A DNA stretch of 37,323 bases from Pseudomonadota bacterium (GTDB taxonomy: Bacteria; Pseudomonadota; Gammaproteobacteria; Coxiellales; Coxiellaceae). This document shows, piece by piece, positions 1 through 8,397 of the stretch (position 1 is its first letter; each line of letters begins with the position of its first letter). The stretch is taken from the NCBI GenBank assembly GCA_018241585.1, contig JAFEDN010000005.1, positions 1 through 37,323 on the forward strand, in the 5' to 3' direction. The notes under the pieces are model-generated. The model did not search any database. It was given only the letters and a program-made list of their open reading frames with translations, and was not told where the DNA came from. The translations under genes were made by a program, and so were the position numbers.

Positions 1-32
1 GTTTAACCTTGCTTTCGCAAGTAAACAATTAA

Positions 33-533
33 TTAAGTCACTTCACATCGCAGTTTACCAATATGTTTGACTTGTTCTTCCAGGAAAATCAATGCCTCGC
101 GCTGCTCTTGATAGCTTTGCCGGGCCTGTTGATAGGCTTGCTCAAACGTCACTGAAGGGATTTGCCGATCTTTAGCAGTCTGATGAATATCGCGGCGCAC
201 CATTTGAGTGACACAGGCGATTTCGATCAAATCATCGGCCTGGTGCAGCCAAATTCGCCGTTGATCTCTTGTCCATTTTCGACCGACGAGTTGAGCAAGA
301 CAAGCTGCCGCTGCATTTTGCCAGCGAGTTTCCGCTAATAAACAACTCCACTGCTGGCATTGTTGTATAATTTTTAAAGAAAGATATTGTAGTAACGACA
401 GTTGATCAACTTGAGATTTTTGCAGTGCAGCTTCCACCATCTTTTGATATTCTGGCGTATTGAGGAACGACTGATAATGTGTAGTCCGTAAAGTGATTCC
501 AGCACTTTGACACACGACTTCTAAATTTTTCAT
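33..533 (-). CDS. Unrecognised 166-residue protein
   Basis: I do not recognise a family. The product is soluble, Gln-rich (many QQ and QxQ runs) and predicted mostly helical, with no signal peptide or membrane segment and only a few scattered cysteines. The ATG at 533 is supported by an AAGAGGTGAT-type ribosome binding site just upstream. It is the last gene of a minus-strand block that begins at 2902 and runs away from the transfer operon. It may be co-transcribed with the two paralogues upstream, although a small hairpin lies in the 107-bp gap at 534-640. A role in the element's biology is inferred only from location. Confidence 0.6.
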   Translation of the reverse strand: MKNLEVVCQSAGITLRTTHYQSFLNTPEYQKMVEAALQKSQVDQLSLLQYLSLKIIQQCQQWSCLLAETRWQNAAAACLAQLVGRKWTRDQRRIWLHQADDLIEIACVTQMVRRDIHQTAKDRQIPSVTFEQAYQQARQSYQEQREALIFLEEQVKHIGKLRCEVT

Positions 534-580
534 AGATCACCTCTTTTAATAATCAACCCGATCAGAGCCTCATCCGAGCA

Positions 581-607
581 GTTCCCCGGTCAGGTATCAC
601 CGGGAAC
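581..607 (-). promoter_or_regulatory. Hairpin between minus-strand genes
   Basis: GTTCCCCGGT (581-590) pairs with ACCGGGAAC (599-607), leaving one bulged C and an 8-nt loop. It lies just after the stop of the 641-1549 gene. No T-run follows it on the minus strand, so a classical intrinsic terminator is not supported. An RNA-stability or attenuation element is possible. Confidence 0.35.
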
Positions 608-640
608 TGAATAGGATGGCCAGGAAAGCTTCATCCGTGA

Positions 641-1549
641 TTAACCCATCCGGCAAGTCACGACGGGCGGCAGGGGCTTGTCCAAAGTGGTTTGCAGTTT
701 ATCCGTGGCCACTTGACCTTTAACGTCCCAAATACCACACAGCCAGGCGACACCCAGCGACAATACAGTCGCCACTCCTTTAGCGAATTTCATCGCCCAG
801 CTATCCCGGTCTTTTTCAATGACCGGACGGTGAATCTTGAATTGCGCCCTAAAATCCTTCATCTGTTCCGGAGCGGATTTCACTGGCGTGGTCAGAGTGG
901 CTTGCAGCGCGCTTACCGCCTGGTATTTTTGTACGGCCAAAGAGGGAGCTTGGTCTGATTTTCTGATCACTCGTGTCGGCTCCGTCACTAATTTCTCAAC
1001 CGGCGGTCTGGAATCAGTGACCATTTTCACTTGAGCGCGATCTTTCAGGGGTGGCGCACCAAATAATAATGTCCGACCCTGGGTATGGGCAGTGTAGCTT
1101 TGTTCAGATTCATTTTTGGCCTCATTTTCGACTTCCTCCGCCAGATGGTTTCGATAGTCTCGGCACAATTGCTGCAATTCCTGTTTCTGGCGAACGACTG
1201 GCAATAAAGTCAGCAAAGTCTTTTGAACGGCAGGGAATCCTTGCTGTTGATCTGGCTGCCAGGGACACCAACGCCTAACAGCGTTTCCCAGCGTGCTATA
1301 ACGAGTGATATCGAGTAAATCCACTTTATCCAGCAATCGGGTCAGGTGCGTTGCTAAAACGGCGCTGAATACCTTTTGCTGATGATTACCGTCGGCGGTT
1401 TTTCCTTTGGAGCGTCTTAGTGTTTCCGCCTGGGCCTGCTCAACCATCGTCCGGGCTTCTCGATCTAATGCCTGACTAATGTTGAATACCGAATTTTGCG
1501 CCGTACATTGACGATGCGTTTCTAAAAATTGTTCGATCAGTTTACTCAT
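641..1549 (-). CDS. Paralogue A: 302-residue protein with C-terminal membrane segment
   Basis: It begins MSKLI and has a Lys/Arg/Gln-rich helical body. A basic-hydrophobic block lies near the C-terminus (RDSWAMKFAKGVATVLSLGV, then AWLCGIWDVKG), with about 30 residues after it. The neighbouring gene 1612-2487 has the same start and the same block, so the two are tandem paralogues. AGGAG sits just upstream of the ATG at 1549. The single hydrophobic stretch could anchor the C-terminus in a membrane. A DS...KF/KGV..VL.LGV pattern is reminiscent of secreted or effector-like proteins of Legionella relatives, but that is a recollection, not evidence. Function unknown. Confidence 0.65.
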   Translation of the reverse strand: MSKLIEQFLETHRQCTAQNSVFNISQALDREARTMVEQAQAETLRRSKGKTADGNHQQKVFSAVLATHLTRLLDKVDLLDITRYSTLGNAVRRWCPWQPDQQQGFPAVQKTLLTLLPVVRQKQELQQLCRDYRNHLAEEVENEAKNESEQSYTAHTQGRTLLFGAPPLKDRAQVKMVTDSRPPVEKLVTEPTRVIRKSDQAPSLAVQKYQAVSALQATLTTPVKSAPEQMKDFRAQFKIHRPVIEKDRDSWAMKFAKGVATVLSLGVAWLCGIWDVKGQVATDKLQTTLDKPLPPVVTCRMG

Positions 1550-1611
1550 AAATTTTCTCCTAAAATAAAATTAAATAAAAAATCCAGTTCAAAATGTTTT
1601 TCCGCTCTGGT

Positions 1612-2487
1612 TTAGCGGGGCATATAAGCCATGGAGGGTCTGTTGATCACCTTTTGCATATTTTTCGAGGCTTCTTCTCCTTTGACGCTGAAAATGCCAC
1701 AAAGGGCAGCAACGCCTAACGTCAGGACAGCAGCGACCCCTTTCAAAAATCGCACGGCCTTACTGTCTCGATGGTCTTCCAATATTGGTTTTCGTTGTTG
1801 CAACGTTTGTTTAAATTCGTGAACCTGAGCTGGAGCGGGTTTGGCGGTAGTGAGTGACTGTTGCAGCGTAGTCACGGCTTCATATTTTTTGATGGCCTTT
1901 TGTAGTCCTTCGTGTTGATTCAGCGGCAGGGATTTTGCTTCATGCGTGAGGAAGTGATCTAACGTAGACGGTTTTTCAATCGGTCGTAATGGCTTTTTGT
2001 AGGAAGTGGTCGGTTCTGGTAGATTGAAACCATATTGTCGAGAGACGTTGGGGAACTCATTCGTTAACTCTGAGCGAATATCCGCTGCTAAATGGGCTTT
2101 ATATTCCTGGCAAGATCGTTGCAATTGCTGTTTTTTGCGGGCATCAATTAAACAGGTCATCAGTGCTTTTTTGACGGCGTCACAGGCTCTAAAATTGTCG
2201 TGGGATTTATTGGGATTCCATTCAATGATTAATCTTTGAATGTGTTTAAATTGGTGGAGGTCATGCAGATTCACGCTGTCCAACTCGGCAGTGACGCGTG
2301 CCTGCACGCCGTGTTTGAGTTTATCCTCAGTGACTTTAAATTCCTGAGTAAAGCCCTGTCGATTACTCCGCATGTGTTCAGCCGCTTCTTGATAAATGCG
2401 TTGAGCTTCTTGACCAAGATTGGTTGAAAACGGTGCTTGACGTTGTGGGTGCTCTTGATTGATGAGTGCTTGAATTAATTTAGACAT
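1612..2487 (-). CDS. Paralogue B: 291-residue protein with C-terminal membrane segment
   Basis: It shares the MSKLI start and the C-terminal block (HRDSKAVRFLKGVAAVLTLG, then VAALCGIFSVKG) with its downstream neighbour. The middle halves also align loosely (Q..CR.Y..HLA.E; KYEAV..LQ.SLTT..PAP.Q..EF). The ATG at 2487 has AGGAG upstream. The product is helical and charged with one probable membrane segment around residues 250-270, and has no signal peptide. It lies between paralogue A and the small RHH-like gene. Tandem duplication followed by divergence is the simplest explanation. Function unknown. Confidence 0.65.
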   Translation of the reverse strand: MSKLIQALINQEHPQRQAPFSTNLGQEAQRIYQEAAEHMRSNRQGFTQEFKVTEDKLKHGVQARVTAELDSVNLHDLHQFKHIQRLIIEWNPNKSHDNFRACDAVKKALMTCLIDARKKQQLQRSCQEYKAHLAADIRSELTNEFPNVSRQYGFNLPEPTTSYKKPLRPIEKPSTLDHFLTHEAKSLPLNQHEGLQKAIKKYEAVTTLQQSLTTAKPAPAQVHEFKQTLQQRKPILEDHRDSKAVRFLKGVAAVLTLGVAALCGIFSVKGEEASKNMQKVINRPSMAYMPR

Positions 2488-2623
2488 AAAAATGCTCCTG
2501 ATTTTTAAAATGAATGAAAAAAATGAGAATGTTGAATTCTCGCCGCAAATCAGACCTGAATTGTTCAGGCCGCGTGAGTTTCAAAATAGTGAAATTAAGT
2601 GGAACTGAGTGTCAGTAATGGAT

Positions 2624-2902
2624 TTAAACAGATTCCTTGATAGATTCTGTTTTTTCAGTATTTTCGGTGTTTGTTTTTTTATTCGCTTCGAATTCGCAAA
2701 GTATATATTCTTTTAAAAAAGCCAAATTATCGGTATTCACGAGTGCATTGACCAATGTGCTTAATGAGGGCATCCACCCGGTTTCTTTGGCCACTTCTTT
2801 CTGAATCTTGAGCAGCCTTTTAAAAGAGTGATCATTCAGTAGATGAGTCTTTCGAGCTTCTGGTTTGGTTTCAGAATTTAATGTTTCGTTGGACAACGTC
2901 AT
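2624..2902 (-). CDS. Small RHH-like DNA-binding protein candidate (92 aa)
   Basis: A 92-residue charged protein. Its middle (HSFKRLLKIQKEVAKETGWM, then PSLSTLVNALVNT) looks like the two helices of a ribbon-helix-helix or similar regulator, and the C-terminus is a Glu/Lys/Thr-rich tail. The ATG at 2902 has AGGAA upstream. It is the first gene of the minus-strand block and is divergent from the tra operon. The 203-bp symmetric box array lies directly upstream, which makes this protein a candidate binder of that array. That link rests on position only. The family assignment is tentative. Confidence 0.5.
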   Translation of the reverse strand: MTLSNETLNSETKPEARKTHLLNDHSFKRLLKIQKEVAKETGWMPSLSTLVNALVNTDNLAFLKEYILCEFEANKKTNTENTEKTESIKESV

Positions 2903-3001
2903 AAATCATTCCTATCGTTTTGAGCGTGGTCAGTCAATGCTAAAAAAATCGATAAATTGATACGCTCTTGGGGATGAGTCTGCCATCATTTTTTAAAAAA
3001 A

Positions 3002-3204
3002 AACACGTAATTTAAGTCGAAATATTTCCCGACATGCCCCCTAAAATTTCCCGAAAAACTGTTTATTTTTCCCGAAATGGGCTTTTTGATCGGAAAAATT
3101 TGAGCTAAGTGATTGATTGTGGATGGTCGTCAGGAAATTTTAACCCTGTGATCGGGAAATTTTTGAGTGTAGATCGGGAAATTTTTAGGCTTAAATTACG
3201 TGTT
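3002..3204. repeat. 203-bp dyad-symmetric iteron array
   Basis: A perfect 15-bp inverted repeat closes the region: AACACGTAATTTAAG at 3002-3016 and its complement at 3190-3204. Each arm holds three boxes with core TTTCCCGA. Left-arm boxes on plus: 3024-3032, 3046-3054, 3067-3075. Right-arm boxes on minus: 3174-3182, 3152-3160, 3130-3138 (the last reads TTTCCTGA). Spacing is 21-22 bp, about two helical turns, and the arms mirror each other about position 3103. A weaker box lies at 3090-3098. The extended consensus is near TAAAATTTCCCGA. The region fills the divergent gap 2903-3272. Candidate roles are an iteron replication origin, a partition centromere or a two-way operator. Confidence 0.85.
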
Positions 3205-3272
3205 CATTTTCGTTTTTTCTTGAGAGGATATTGTCAACGTAAAGCGAAAAACTTTTATTTTTTCGGAGTAAA

Positions 3273-4529
3273 ATGACAATGGACATTCAATGGTTTTTAA
3301 TCGACGACCTTTGCCCGTATGAGCGAAATCCCCGCCGCAATTCTAAAGCGGTGGATAAAGTCGCCGACAGTTTAAAAACCTATGGTTGGCAACAAGCCAT
3401 CGTCGTTGATCAAGAACATATTATTATTGCCGGTCATACTCGCTGGTTAGCTGCCAAAAAATTGAAAATGGAAAAAGTGCCGGTATTAGTGGCTAAAAAT
3501 CTCACGCCGGAACAAGTCAAAGCCTACCGTATTGCCGACAATCGGCTAAGTGAAGAAGCCGAGTGGGATTCCGATTTATTACGCCAGGAGTTAGCTTCCT
3601 TAAAAGAACTGGATGTAGATTTGTCATTAACTGCCTTCAGTGAAATCGAATTAACCAAATTACTCGGCACATTATCGGAATCCGATGAAGAATCCTTAGA
3701 TGGGTTAACACCGCAAAATATAATCGTCAGTCAACCAGGCGACGTTTGGGAATGTGGGCTTCATCGGGTGATGTGTGGGGATGCGACCTCTCCCACCGAC
3801 GTAGCCCGACTGATGAATGGTGAGAAAGCTGATTTAGTGTTTACCGATCCACCCTATAACGTCGATTATCATCAAGCCCGAGGTGCTTTCAAAGGGCGTT
3901 CACTTCAAAATGACCACATGAACCCACAGGCTTATTTACAATTTTTACAAACCGCTTTTGCCAATGCGGTGACGGTGGTGAAACCGGAAGCCTCCTGGTA
4001 TGTCTGCCATGCCTCCCAATTTCAGGATTTAGTCAAAGAAGCGTTGGAATTCAATCAGCTTGTTATCCGTTCTCAGATTATTTGGACTAAAAATCATTTT
4101 GTATTAAATCGGGGCCGCTACAAAATGCAGCACGAATCCATTTACTACGCCTACCGCCGAGGCCAGACGGATGTGTGGTATGGGGATCGTGCGCAAAGTA
4201 CGGTGTGGCCCTTTGATAAGCCGTTGTCCTGCGACCTTCATCCCACGATGAAGCCTTGGGCGCTGATACAAAAGGCGCTGCATAACAGCAGCTTACCAGG
4301 CGACCGAGTGTTGGATATGTTTGGCGGAGCCGGGTCCACCCTGATCGCAGCCGAGCATACGCACCGCCAGGCGTATCTCGTAGAGATCATGCCGCAATAT
4401 GTGGACGTGATCTTGCGTCGCTTTGAGAAACATACCGGCAAAGCGGCGGTGTTGTCCGGAACAGACCGGACATTCGCGGATTGTGTATCAGCGCAACAAG
4501 GCATCAGTCATGGAGAGTCCAGGTCATGA
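3273..4529 (+). CDS. ParB-like domain / DNA adenine or cytosine-N4 methyltransferase fusion
   Basis: Two domains are visible. Residues about 5-110 form a ParB/sulfiredoxin-like domain (NPRRNSKAVDKVADSLKTYG, then W..A..VDQ...I.AGHTRW). The second is a beta-class amino-methyltransferase with the catalytic DPPY motif at residues 192-195 before the SAM-binding F-GGAG motif at 350-354, and an HPTMKP block between them. It should methylate N6-adenine or N4-cytosine in DNA. No restriction endonuclease is adjacent, so it is an orphan methylase. Such ParB-methylase fusions are common in phages and conjugative elements. GGAG precedes the start; the ATG at 3279 would have better spacing. It overlaps the next gene by 20 bp. 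Confidence 0.88.
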   Translation: MTMDIQWFLIDDLCPYERNPRRNSKAVDKVADSLKTYGWQQAIVVDQEHIIIAGHTRWLAAKKLKMEKVPVLVAKNLTPEQVKAYRIADNRLSEEAEWDSDLLRQELASLKELDVDLSLTAFSEIELTKLLGTLSESDEESLDGLTPQNIIVSQPGDVWECGLHRVMCGDATSPTDVARLMNGEKADLVFTDPPYNVDYHQARGAFKGRSLQNDHMNPQAYLQFLQTAFANAVTVVKPEASWYVCHASQFQDLVKEALEFNQLVIRSQIIWTKNHFVLNRGRYKMQHESIYYAYRRGQTDVWYGDRAQSTVWPFDKPLSCDLHPTMKPWALIQKALHNSSLPGDRVLDMFGGAGSTLIAAEHTHRQAYLVEIMPQYVDVILRRFEKHTGKAAVLSGTDRTFADCVSAQQGISHGESRS

Positions 4530-4896
4530 GTTGACGGAGAGCATTCAACAGAAAATTGGGGAAGCTCTGCGAATTGGAGCGAGTTTTGAACTCGCGGCGC
4601 ACTATGCCGGTATTAAAGTGAAATGGTTTTGGCGCTGGAAAAAGGATGGTGAAAATGAACAGGCTATTTTTGAGGAGAATTATCATCAAAAGTGCAGGAC
4701 TTTTTCACGGGATGTTCAAAAAGCCCGTGCCGACTATAAGGTGAGTTGTTTAGCAAAGATGGAAAAATTGGGACACAAGCATTTTAAACCGCTGCATTGG
4801 AAATTTGAGCAATTACAGGGAAAAAGTAACCCTAAAAAAAATAAAAAACGCAGGAGTGAGCGTCATGAAAATAAAAACAGTCATCAAACGGTTTAA
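4510..4896 (+). CDS. Terminase-small-subunit-like HTH protein (128 aa)
   Basis: The N-terminal half contains a homeodomain-like helix-turn-helix (IGEALRIGASFELAAHYAGI, then KVKWFWRWKKDG). This pattern is typical of phage terminase small subunits and related DNA-binding proteins. The C-terminus is strongly basic (KKNKKRRSERHENK). I chose the ATG at 4510, inside the methylase 3' end; an upstream in-frame extension to 4423 lies wholly within the methylase gene. Its 3' end overlaps the pilin start. No terminase large subunit or other phage gene follows, so a regulatory role for the tra operon is more likely than DNA packaging. That role is inferred. Confidence 0.65.
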   Translation: MESPGHELTESIQQKIGEALRIGASFELAAHYAGIKVKWFWRWKKDGENEQAIFEENYHQKCRTFSRDVQKARADYKVSCLAKMEKLGHKHFKPLHWKFEQLQGKSNPKKNKKRRSERHENKNSHQTV

Positions 4897-5221
4897 AAAT
4901 ACCAGCCAAACATGGGGCTGCCGATTATGGTGCGCGTTGTGTCAGCCTAACAATATTACGGCGATTCGTTTTTGTTTGCTGGCGAGTTTAATTGGGTTGT
5001 GGGGTTCAGCATTGGCGGATGGTACCGATATTTTAGCCGGCACTGACGCCAGCTTATGGGAAACCCTCAACAACACCGGTAAAAAATATATTTACGCCAT
5101 TGAAGGGATTTTAGGATTAGCGGCTTATATGAAAACCAAGAATTTGCTGGTCTTAACCGGTATCGTCGGCGTGTCGATCTTTTTCAATATTATCTTATCG
5201 ATGGCGGGAGAAAGTGCATGA
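4865..5221 (+). CDS. traA: F-type conjugative pilin TraA
   Basis: A 118-residue prepropilin with a long, basic leader, a hydrophobic stretch (FCLLASLIGLWGSALA) and a probable signal-peptidase cut after Ala51. This leaves a mature pilin of about 67 residues, close to the 70 of F. The mature part has the F pilin pattern: a short N-terminus, first hydrophobic helix, an AYMKTKN loop (F has MYMMTKN), and a second hydrophobic helix. ATG 4865 has AGGAG upstream and was preferred over an in-frame start at 4805. The stop overlaps the traL start as ATGA. It is the subunit of the extracellular pilus. Confidence 0.9.
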   Translation: MKIKTVIKRFKNTSQTWGCRLWCALCQPNNITAIRFCLLASLIGLWGSALADGTDILAGTDASLWETLNNTGKKYIYAIEGILGLAAYMKTKNLLVLTGIVGVSIFFNIILSMAGESA

Positions 5222-5499
5222 GTTATCGTATTCCGCAAACGCTCGATGAGCCGATGAAATTTATGTTGTGGACTATCGATGAACTCATCGCGTTTTTAGT
5301 CCCGTTTCTTGTCTTGATGTTGGTTTTAAACAGCCCGGTGTGGGGCATGATCACCGGCTCCGGTGCCTTATTTGGGATTAAAAAATTGAAGGGCGAAGCG
5401 GGACATTATTTTATGTATCACTGGATGTACTGGCACATGCCGACGTGTTTGAAACTTAAAATAACACCGCCCTCTTATTGGCGGGAATTGATTGGATAA
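5218..5499 (+). CDS. traL: T4SS inner-membrane protein TraL
   Basis: A 93-residue protein of the TraL family. It has the N-terminal PQTLDEPMKFMLWTIDE segment, one or two hydrophobic helices (LIAFLVPFLVLMLVLNSPVWG) and a C-terminal H.MYWHMPT..K segment, as in F TraL. TraL is a VirB3-like inner-membrane component needed for pilus assembly. It starts within the traA stop (ATGA) and is followed 17 bp later by traE, in the usual A-L-E order. Confidence 0.92.
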   Translation: MSYRIPQTLDEPMKFMLWTIDELIAFLVPFLVLMLVLNSPVWGMITGSGALFGIKKLKGEAGHYFMYHWMYWHMPTCLKLKITPPSYWRELIG

Positions 5500-5516
5500 A
5501 TCTTGCAGGAGTAGCT

Positions 5517-6098
5517 ATGCAACTGACGCATTATAAATCACGATTACAACACATGCTGGCACAGCGTAATGGTTATCTGGTGTTGGCGGCACTATTAGCC
5601 GGCGTCTGTTTATTACTGGCGATCAGTGTGTGTCGGTTGATTGGCCGGGAACGGATTGTGATTACACCCCCGGTGGTGAATCAAGCTTTTTGGGTAGAAG
5701 CTAAAGCGGTTTCTCCTGAATATTTATCACAGATGGCCTCATTTTTGGCTCAATTACGATTGAACCTCACCCCCAGCAATACCGCTTATCAGCAAGAAAC
5801 TTTATTGCGCTACACCGACCCGGCTTATTACGGCGATTTAAAAAATGAGTTGGTGAGTGAGGCTGAGCAATTATCAAAAACCCATACCAGTTTAATTTTT
5901 TATCCGGTAGAAGTGTCGGTCAACGTCAAGCAATTAACAGCAGATATCACGGGCGATTTAAGCGCCACGGTCGGCAACGATCATCTGCCGGTGCAACGAA
6001 TCCACTATCAGCTTCAGTTTTGCTATTCGGAAGGCAGGCTATGGCTGAAATCTTTCGAGGAAATTAAAACTAGCTCTCACGATGAGCATTCAAAATAG
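5517..6098 (+). CDS. traE: T4SS protein TraE (VirB5/VirB8-like)
   Basis: A 193-residue bitopic protein with a short cytoplasmic N-terminus, one membrane segment at residues about 19-41 (GYLVLAALLAGVCLLLAISV) and a periplasmic domain, as in the TraE family. The ATG at 5517 has CAGGAG upstream and gives the usual TraE N-terminus; an in-frame extension upstream overlaps traL and lacks support. TraE is an inner-membrane component of the pilus assembly complex. Position between traL and traK matches the canonical operon. Confidence 0.92.
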   Translation: MQLTHYKSRLQHMLAQRNGYLVLAALLAGVCLLLAISVCRLIGRERIVITPPVVNQAFWVEAKAVSPEYLSQMASFLAQLRLNLTPSNTAYQQETLLRYTDPAYYGDLKNELVSEAEQLSKTHTSLIFYPVEVSVNVKQLTADITGDLSATVGNDHLPVQRIHYQLQFCYSEGRLWLKSFEEIKTSSHDEHSK

Positions 6099-6107
6099 GA
6101 GAATAGT

Positions 6108-6944
6108 ATGCTTAAAAATCTGGTTAATCGATCTTTACTCAAAATACCCTGCACGCTAGCGGTATTGTATCCAATGTTTCTGTTTTCAATACCGGCGCAG
6201 GCTCAATCTTTTGTGTTGGAGGACAATTCTAAAGTTTCTGCTGAAATATCTGCAAAAGAATTGACTCGAATTTCGGTGATCGGAGATCGAATTACACTGG
6301 TCAGAGGTTCTGAAGGAGCTTACCAGATTAGTAACGATACCGCACAGGGTGCAGTGTTTATTAAACCCATCGTCGATCAGTCGACTACCCATAAAATTTG
6401 TCCAATAAAGAAAAATAAGGAAAAAAAACAACAAAAAATTCAGTGCCAAAAATTAAAAGAAAAAAATAATATCCATCGATTAAAATCATTTTATTTATTC
6501 ATTAGCACTGAGCAGGGTCGGCATTACGTATTAAATTTAACGCCACGTTCCACTCGTCATGCTGATGTATTGGCATTAAAACCGCAGGAATTGGAAAAAG
6601 AAGTCGCGAAAACCTGGGAAACCAGTGAACGTTACACGCAAACGCTAATTCGCTTGGTGGAAGTGGTTCTTCAACAAAAAACTCCCTCTGGCTATGACCA
6701 CACAGTTTTAAAAAAACCGAAAGCATTTAATTTTGGCCGATATTTCGATTTGAAATTAGCCGATCACTATACCGGTGCGCATTTATCGGTAGAAATTTAT
6801 CAACTGACGAATCATTCCAAAGAAATTCAAACGCTGGCTGAAGAGGATTTGTACCAATCCGGTGATCGCGCCATTTATCTGCAAGCCGCAACCCTTGCCC
6901 CTCATCAAACCACTCAACTGATTAAGGTGACCAGCCATGTCTAA
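6108..6944 (+). CDS. traK: T4SS core-complex secretin-like protein TraK
   Basis: A 278-residue exported protein with a signal peptide ending near AQA (residue 32). The TraK/VirB9-like N-terminal domain follows (ISAKELTRISVIGDRITLVR), then a C-terminal beta domain containing YFDLKLADHYTGAHLSVEIY. TraK forms the outer-membrane core ring with TraB and TraV. It is slightly longer than F TraK because of a Lys-rich insert at about residues 102-122 (KKNKEKKQQKIQCQKLKEKN). GGAG precedes the ATG. The 3' end overlaps traB by 8 bp. Confidence 0.9.
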   Translation: MLKNLVNRSLLKIPCTLAVLYPMFLFSIPAQAQSFVLEDNSKVSAEISAKELTRISVIGDRITLVRGSEGAYQISNDTAQGAVFIKPIVDQSTTHKICPIKKNKEKKQQKIQCQKLKEKNNIHRLKSFYLFISTEQGRHYVLNLTPRSTRHADVLALKPQELEKEVAKTWETSERYTQTLIRLVEVVLQQKTPSGYDHTVLKKPKAFNFGRYFDLKLADHYTGAHLSVEIYQLTNHSKEIQTLAEEDLYQSGDRAIYLQAATLAPHQTTQLIKVTSHV

Positions 6945-8382
6945 ACAACCCTACGATGCTGATAAAAATATAGATACGCAACCCAGCCGAATCCGAAAAA
7001 AACAACAGAAGATTTTAGCCATCAGTATTCTGATTGCAAGCATACTCGGCTGGAGTTTTTACTCGTTACTATCCAACCACGCTCAATCTCACCGAACTGT
7101 GGAGAAATTATCATCACAACGCATGGCGCTGGATAATCCGACCACGCATGTCGATGGCTCTGAAGTTTTTATTGAAAAAACCCAAAATGAATTGAGCCAA
7201 ACACAAAAAACTACCTCTGTATTGCAACATCAGTTGGAGGTATTGACTCAGCAGAAAGAAGAACAGGAAAAAACGAATCAATCCAACAACGAGTCGATGC
7301 AGGCATTACAGGTTCAATTGAAAGCATTAGAAGAAAAATTAAATTTAGCCAACCCAGCATCACCCGGAAAAGCTGAGGGTCAGAATGCTTACCCCATGTC
7401 CCCGAATATCGATTATCAGGCGGATAGGGTTTCGATACAGCCGCTTAAGGGGATAAACGATGATGTTTTGGCGTTATCTCCGCTAAAAAATCAGTCTTCG
7501 GCAGTGCCTTTGATTAAACCTTCTAAAACGCCGGATAGCTTTGTTCCCGCCGGTACTTTTGTCCGCGCGGTCATGTTAGGGGGTGCGGATGCCTCCACTG
7601 GGGTAAACAGTCAAGGTAACCCTACGCCAGTGTTATTCCGATTGTTAGACACGGGTACGTTACCCAATCATCATCACAGCCATTTGAAAGATTGTGTAGC
7701 GACTGCAGCCGCTATCGGTGATATTTCGTCTGAGCGCGGTTTGATGCGCTTAGAGCGTTTAAGTTGTGTCAGCCCCAATCATCAGGAAGTCATTGAATTG
7801 CAGGTGGAAGGCACAGTCTTTGGGCCGGAAGGTAAAAACGGGGTACGTGGTGTACCGTTATGGCGCGAGGGTGCTTTATTAAAACGTGCTTTTATCGCCG
7901 GATCATTGTCAGGTTTTTCCCAAGGGATTGCTTCGCAGTACACCACCACCGCGTTGTCCACGACTGGCGCGGTCACCAGTGTCAACAATTCTGATATTTT
8001 TAAGTTTGGGGCAGCACAGGGTGTCAGTAACGCCATGGATAAAATTGCTGATTACAATATCAGGAGAGCCGATCAATACCATCCCGTTATTCAGTTATCG
8101 GCAGGAACCATTGTGGATGTTGTTTTTTTAAAAGGGTTTTATTTAGACGGTCAAAAGCACGATAACGAAAAAGAATCGGTCCTGCCGCCGTTTGAAACGA
8201 TGGCAACCCTTCCAACCGTACTGCCACCCAGCCAAACGGTCACTCCAGCAACCAATTCTGCTGTGGCATCACCATTGCCGGTTTCTACTTTACCTTTAAC
8301 ACAAGCGCAGATTAACGCACTGCAAACTCGTAATCATCAAAACCAGAATCAAAATCAGGCTATTGATTTTTTTAAACCTTAA
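6937..8382 (+). CDS. traB: T4SS scaffold protein TraB (VirB10-like)
   Basis: A 481-residue VirB10-type protein: cytoplasmic N-terminus, one membrane segment at about 26-45, a periplasmic coiled coil at about 70-137 (KTTSVLQHQLEVLTQQKEEQ), a Pro-containing linker, and the conserved TraB C-terminal domain. That domain includes FVPAGTFVRAVMLGGADA, CVATAAAIGDISSERGLMRL and LWREGALLKRAFIAGSLSGF. It spans the envelope and links the inner-membrane ATPases to the TraK/TraV ring. The start lies in the traK 3' end. Confidence 0.94.
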   Translation: MSKQPYDADKNIDTQPSRIRKKQQKILAISILIASILGWSFYSLLSNHAQSHRTVEKLSSQRMALDNPTTHVDGSEVFIEKTQNELSQTQKTTSVLQHQLEVLTQQKEEQEKTNQSNNESMQALQVQLKALEEKLNLANPASPGKAEGQNAYPMSPNIDYQADRVSIQPLKGINDDVLALSPLKNQSSAVPLIKPSKTPDSFVPAGTFVRAVMLGGADASTGVNSQGNPTPVLFRLLDTGTLPNHHHSHLKDCVATAAAIGDISSERGLMRLERLSCVSPNHQEVIELQVEGTVFGPEGKNGVRGVPLWREGALLKRAFIAGSLSGFSQGIASQYTTTALSTTGAVTSVNNSDIFKFGAAQGVSNAMDKIADYNIRRADQYHPVIQLSAGTIVDVVFLKGFYLDGQKHDNEKESVLPPFETMATLPTVLPPSQTVTPATNSAVASPLPVSTLPLTQAQINALQTRNHQNQNQNQAIDFFKP

Positions 8383-8397
8383 AAGAGGAGTTTTTTT

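Noticed and set aside
2986..3215. The dyad array as a MITE
   Set aside because: It has inverted ends but no matching direct repeat in the flanks, and the regular 22-bp internal boxes point to protein binding instead of a decayed transposon.
3231..3259. Sigma70-like promoter TTGTCA-17-TTTATT
   Set aside because: The start point would fall on the ribosome binding site, leaving almost no leader, and the -10 matches only 4 of 6.
6186..6449. Antisense open frame within traK
   Set aside because: Shadow frame; low-complexity translation and no ribosome site.
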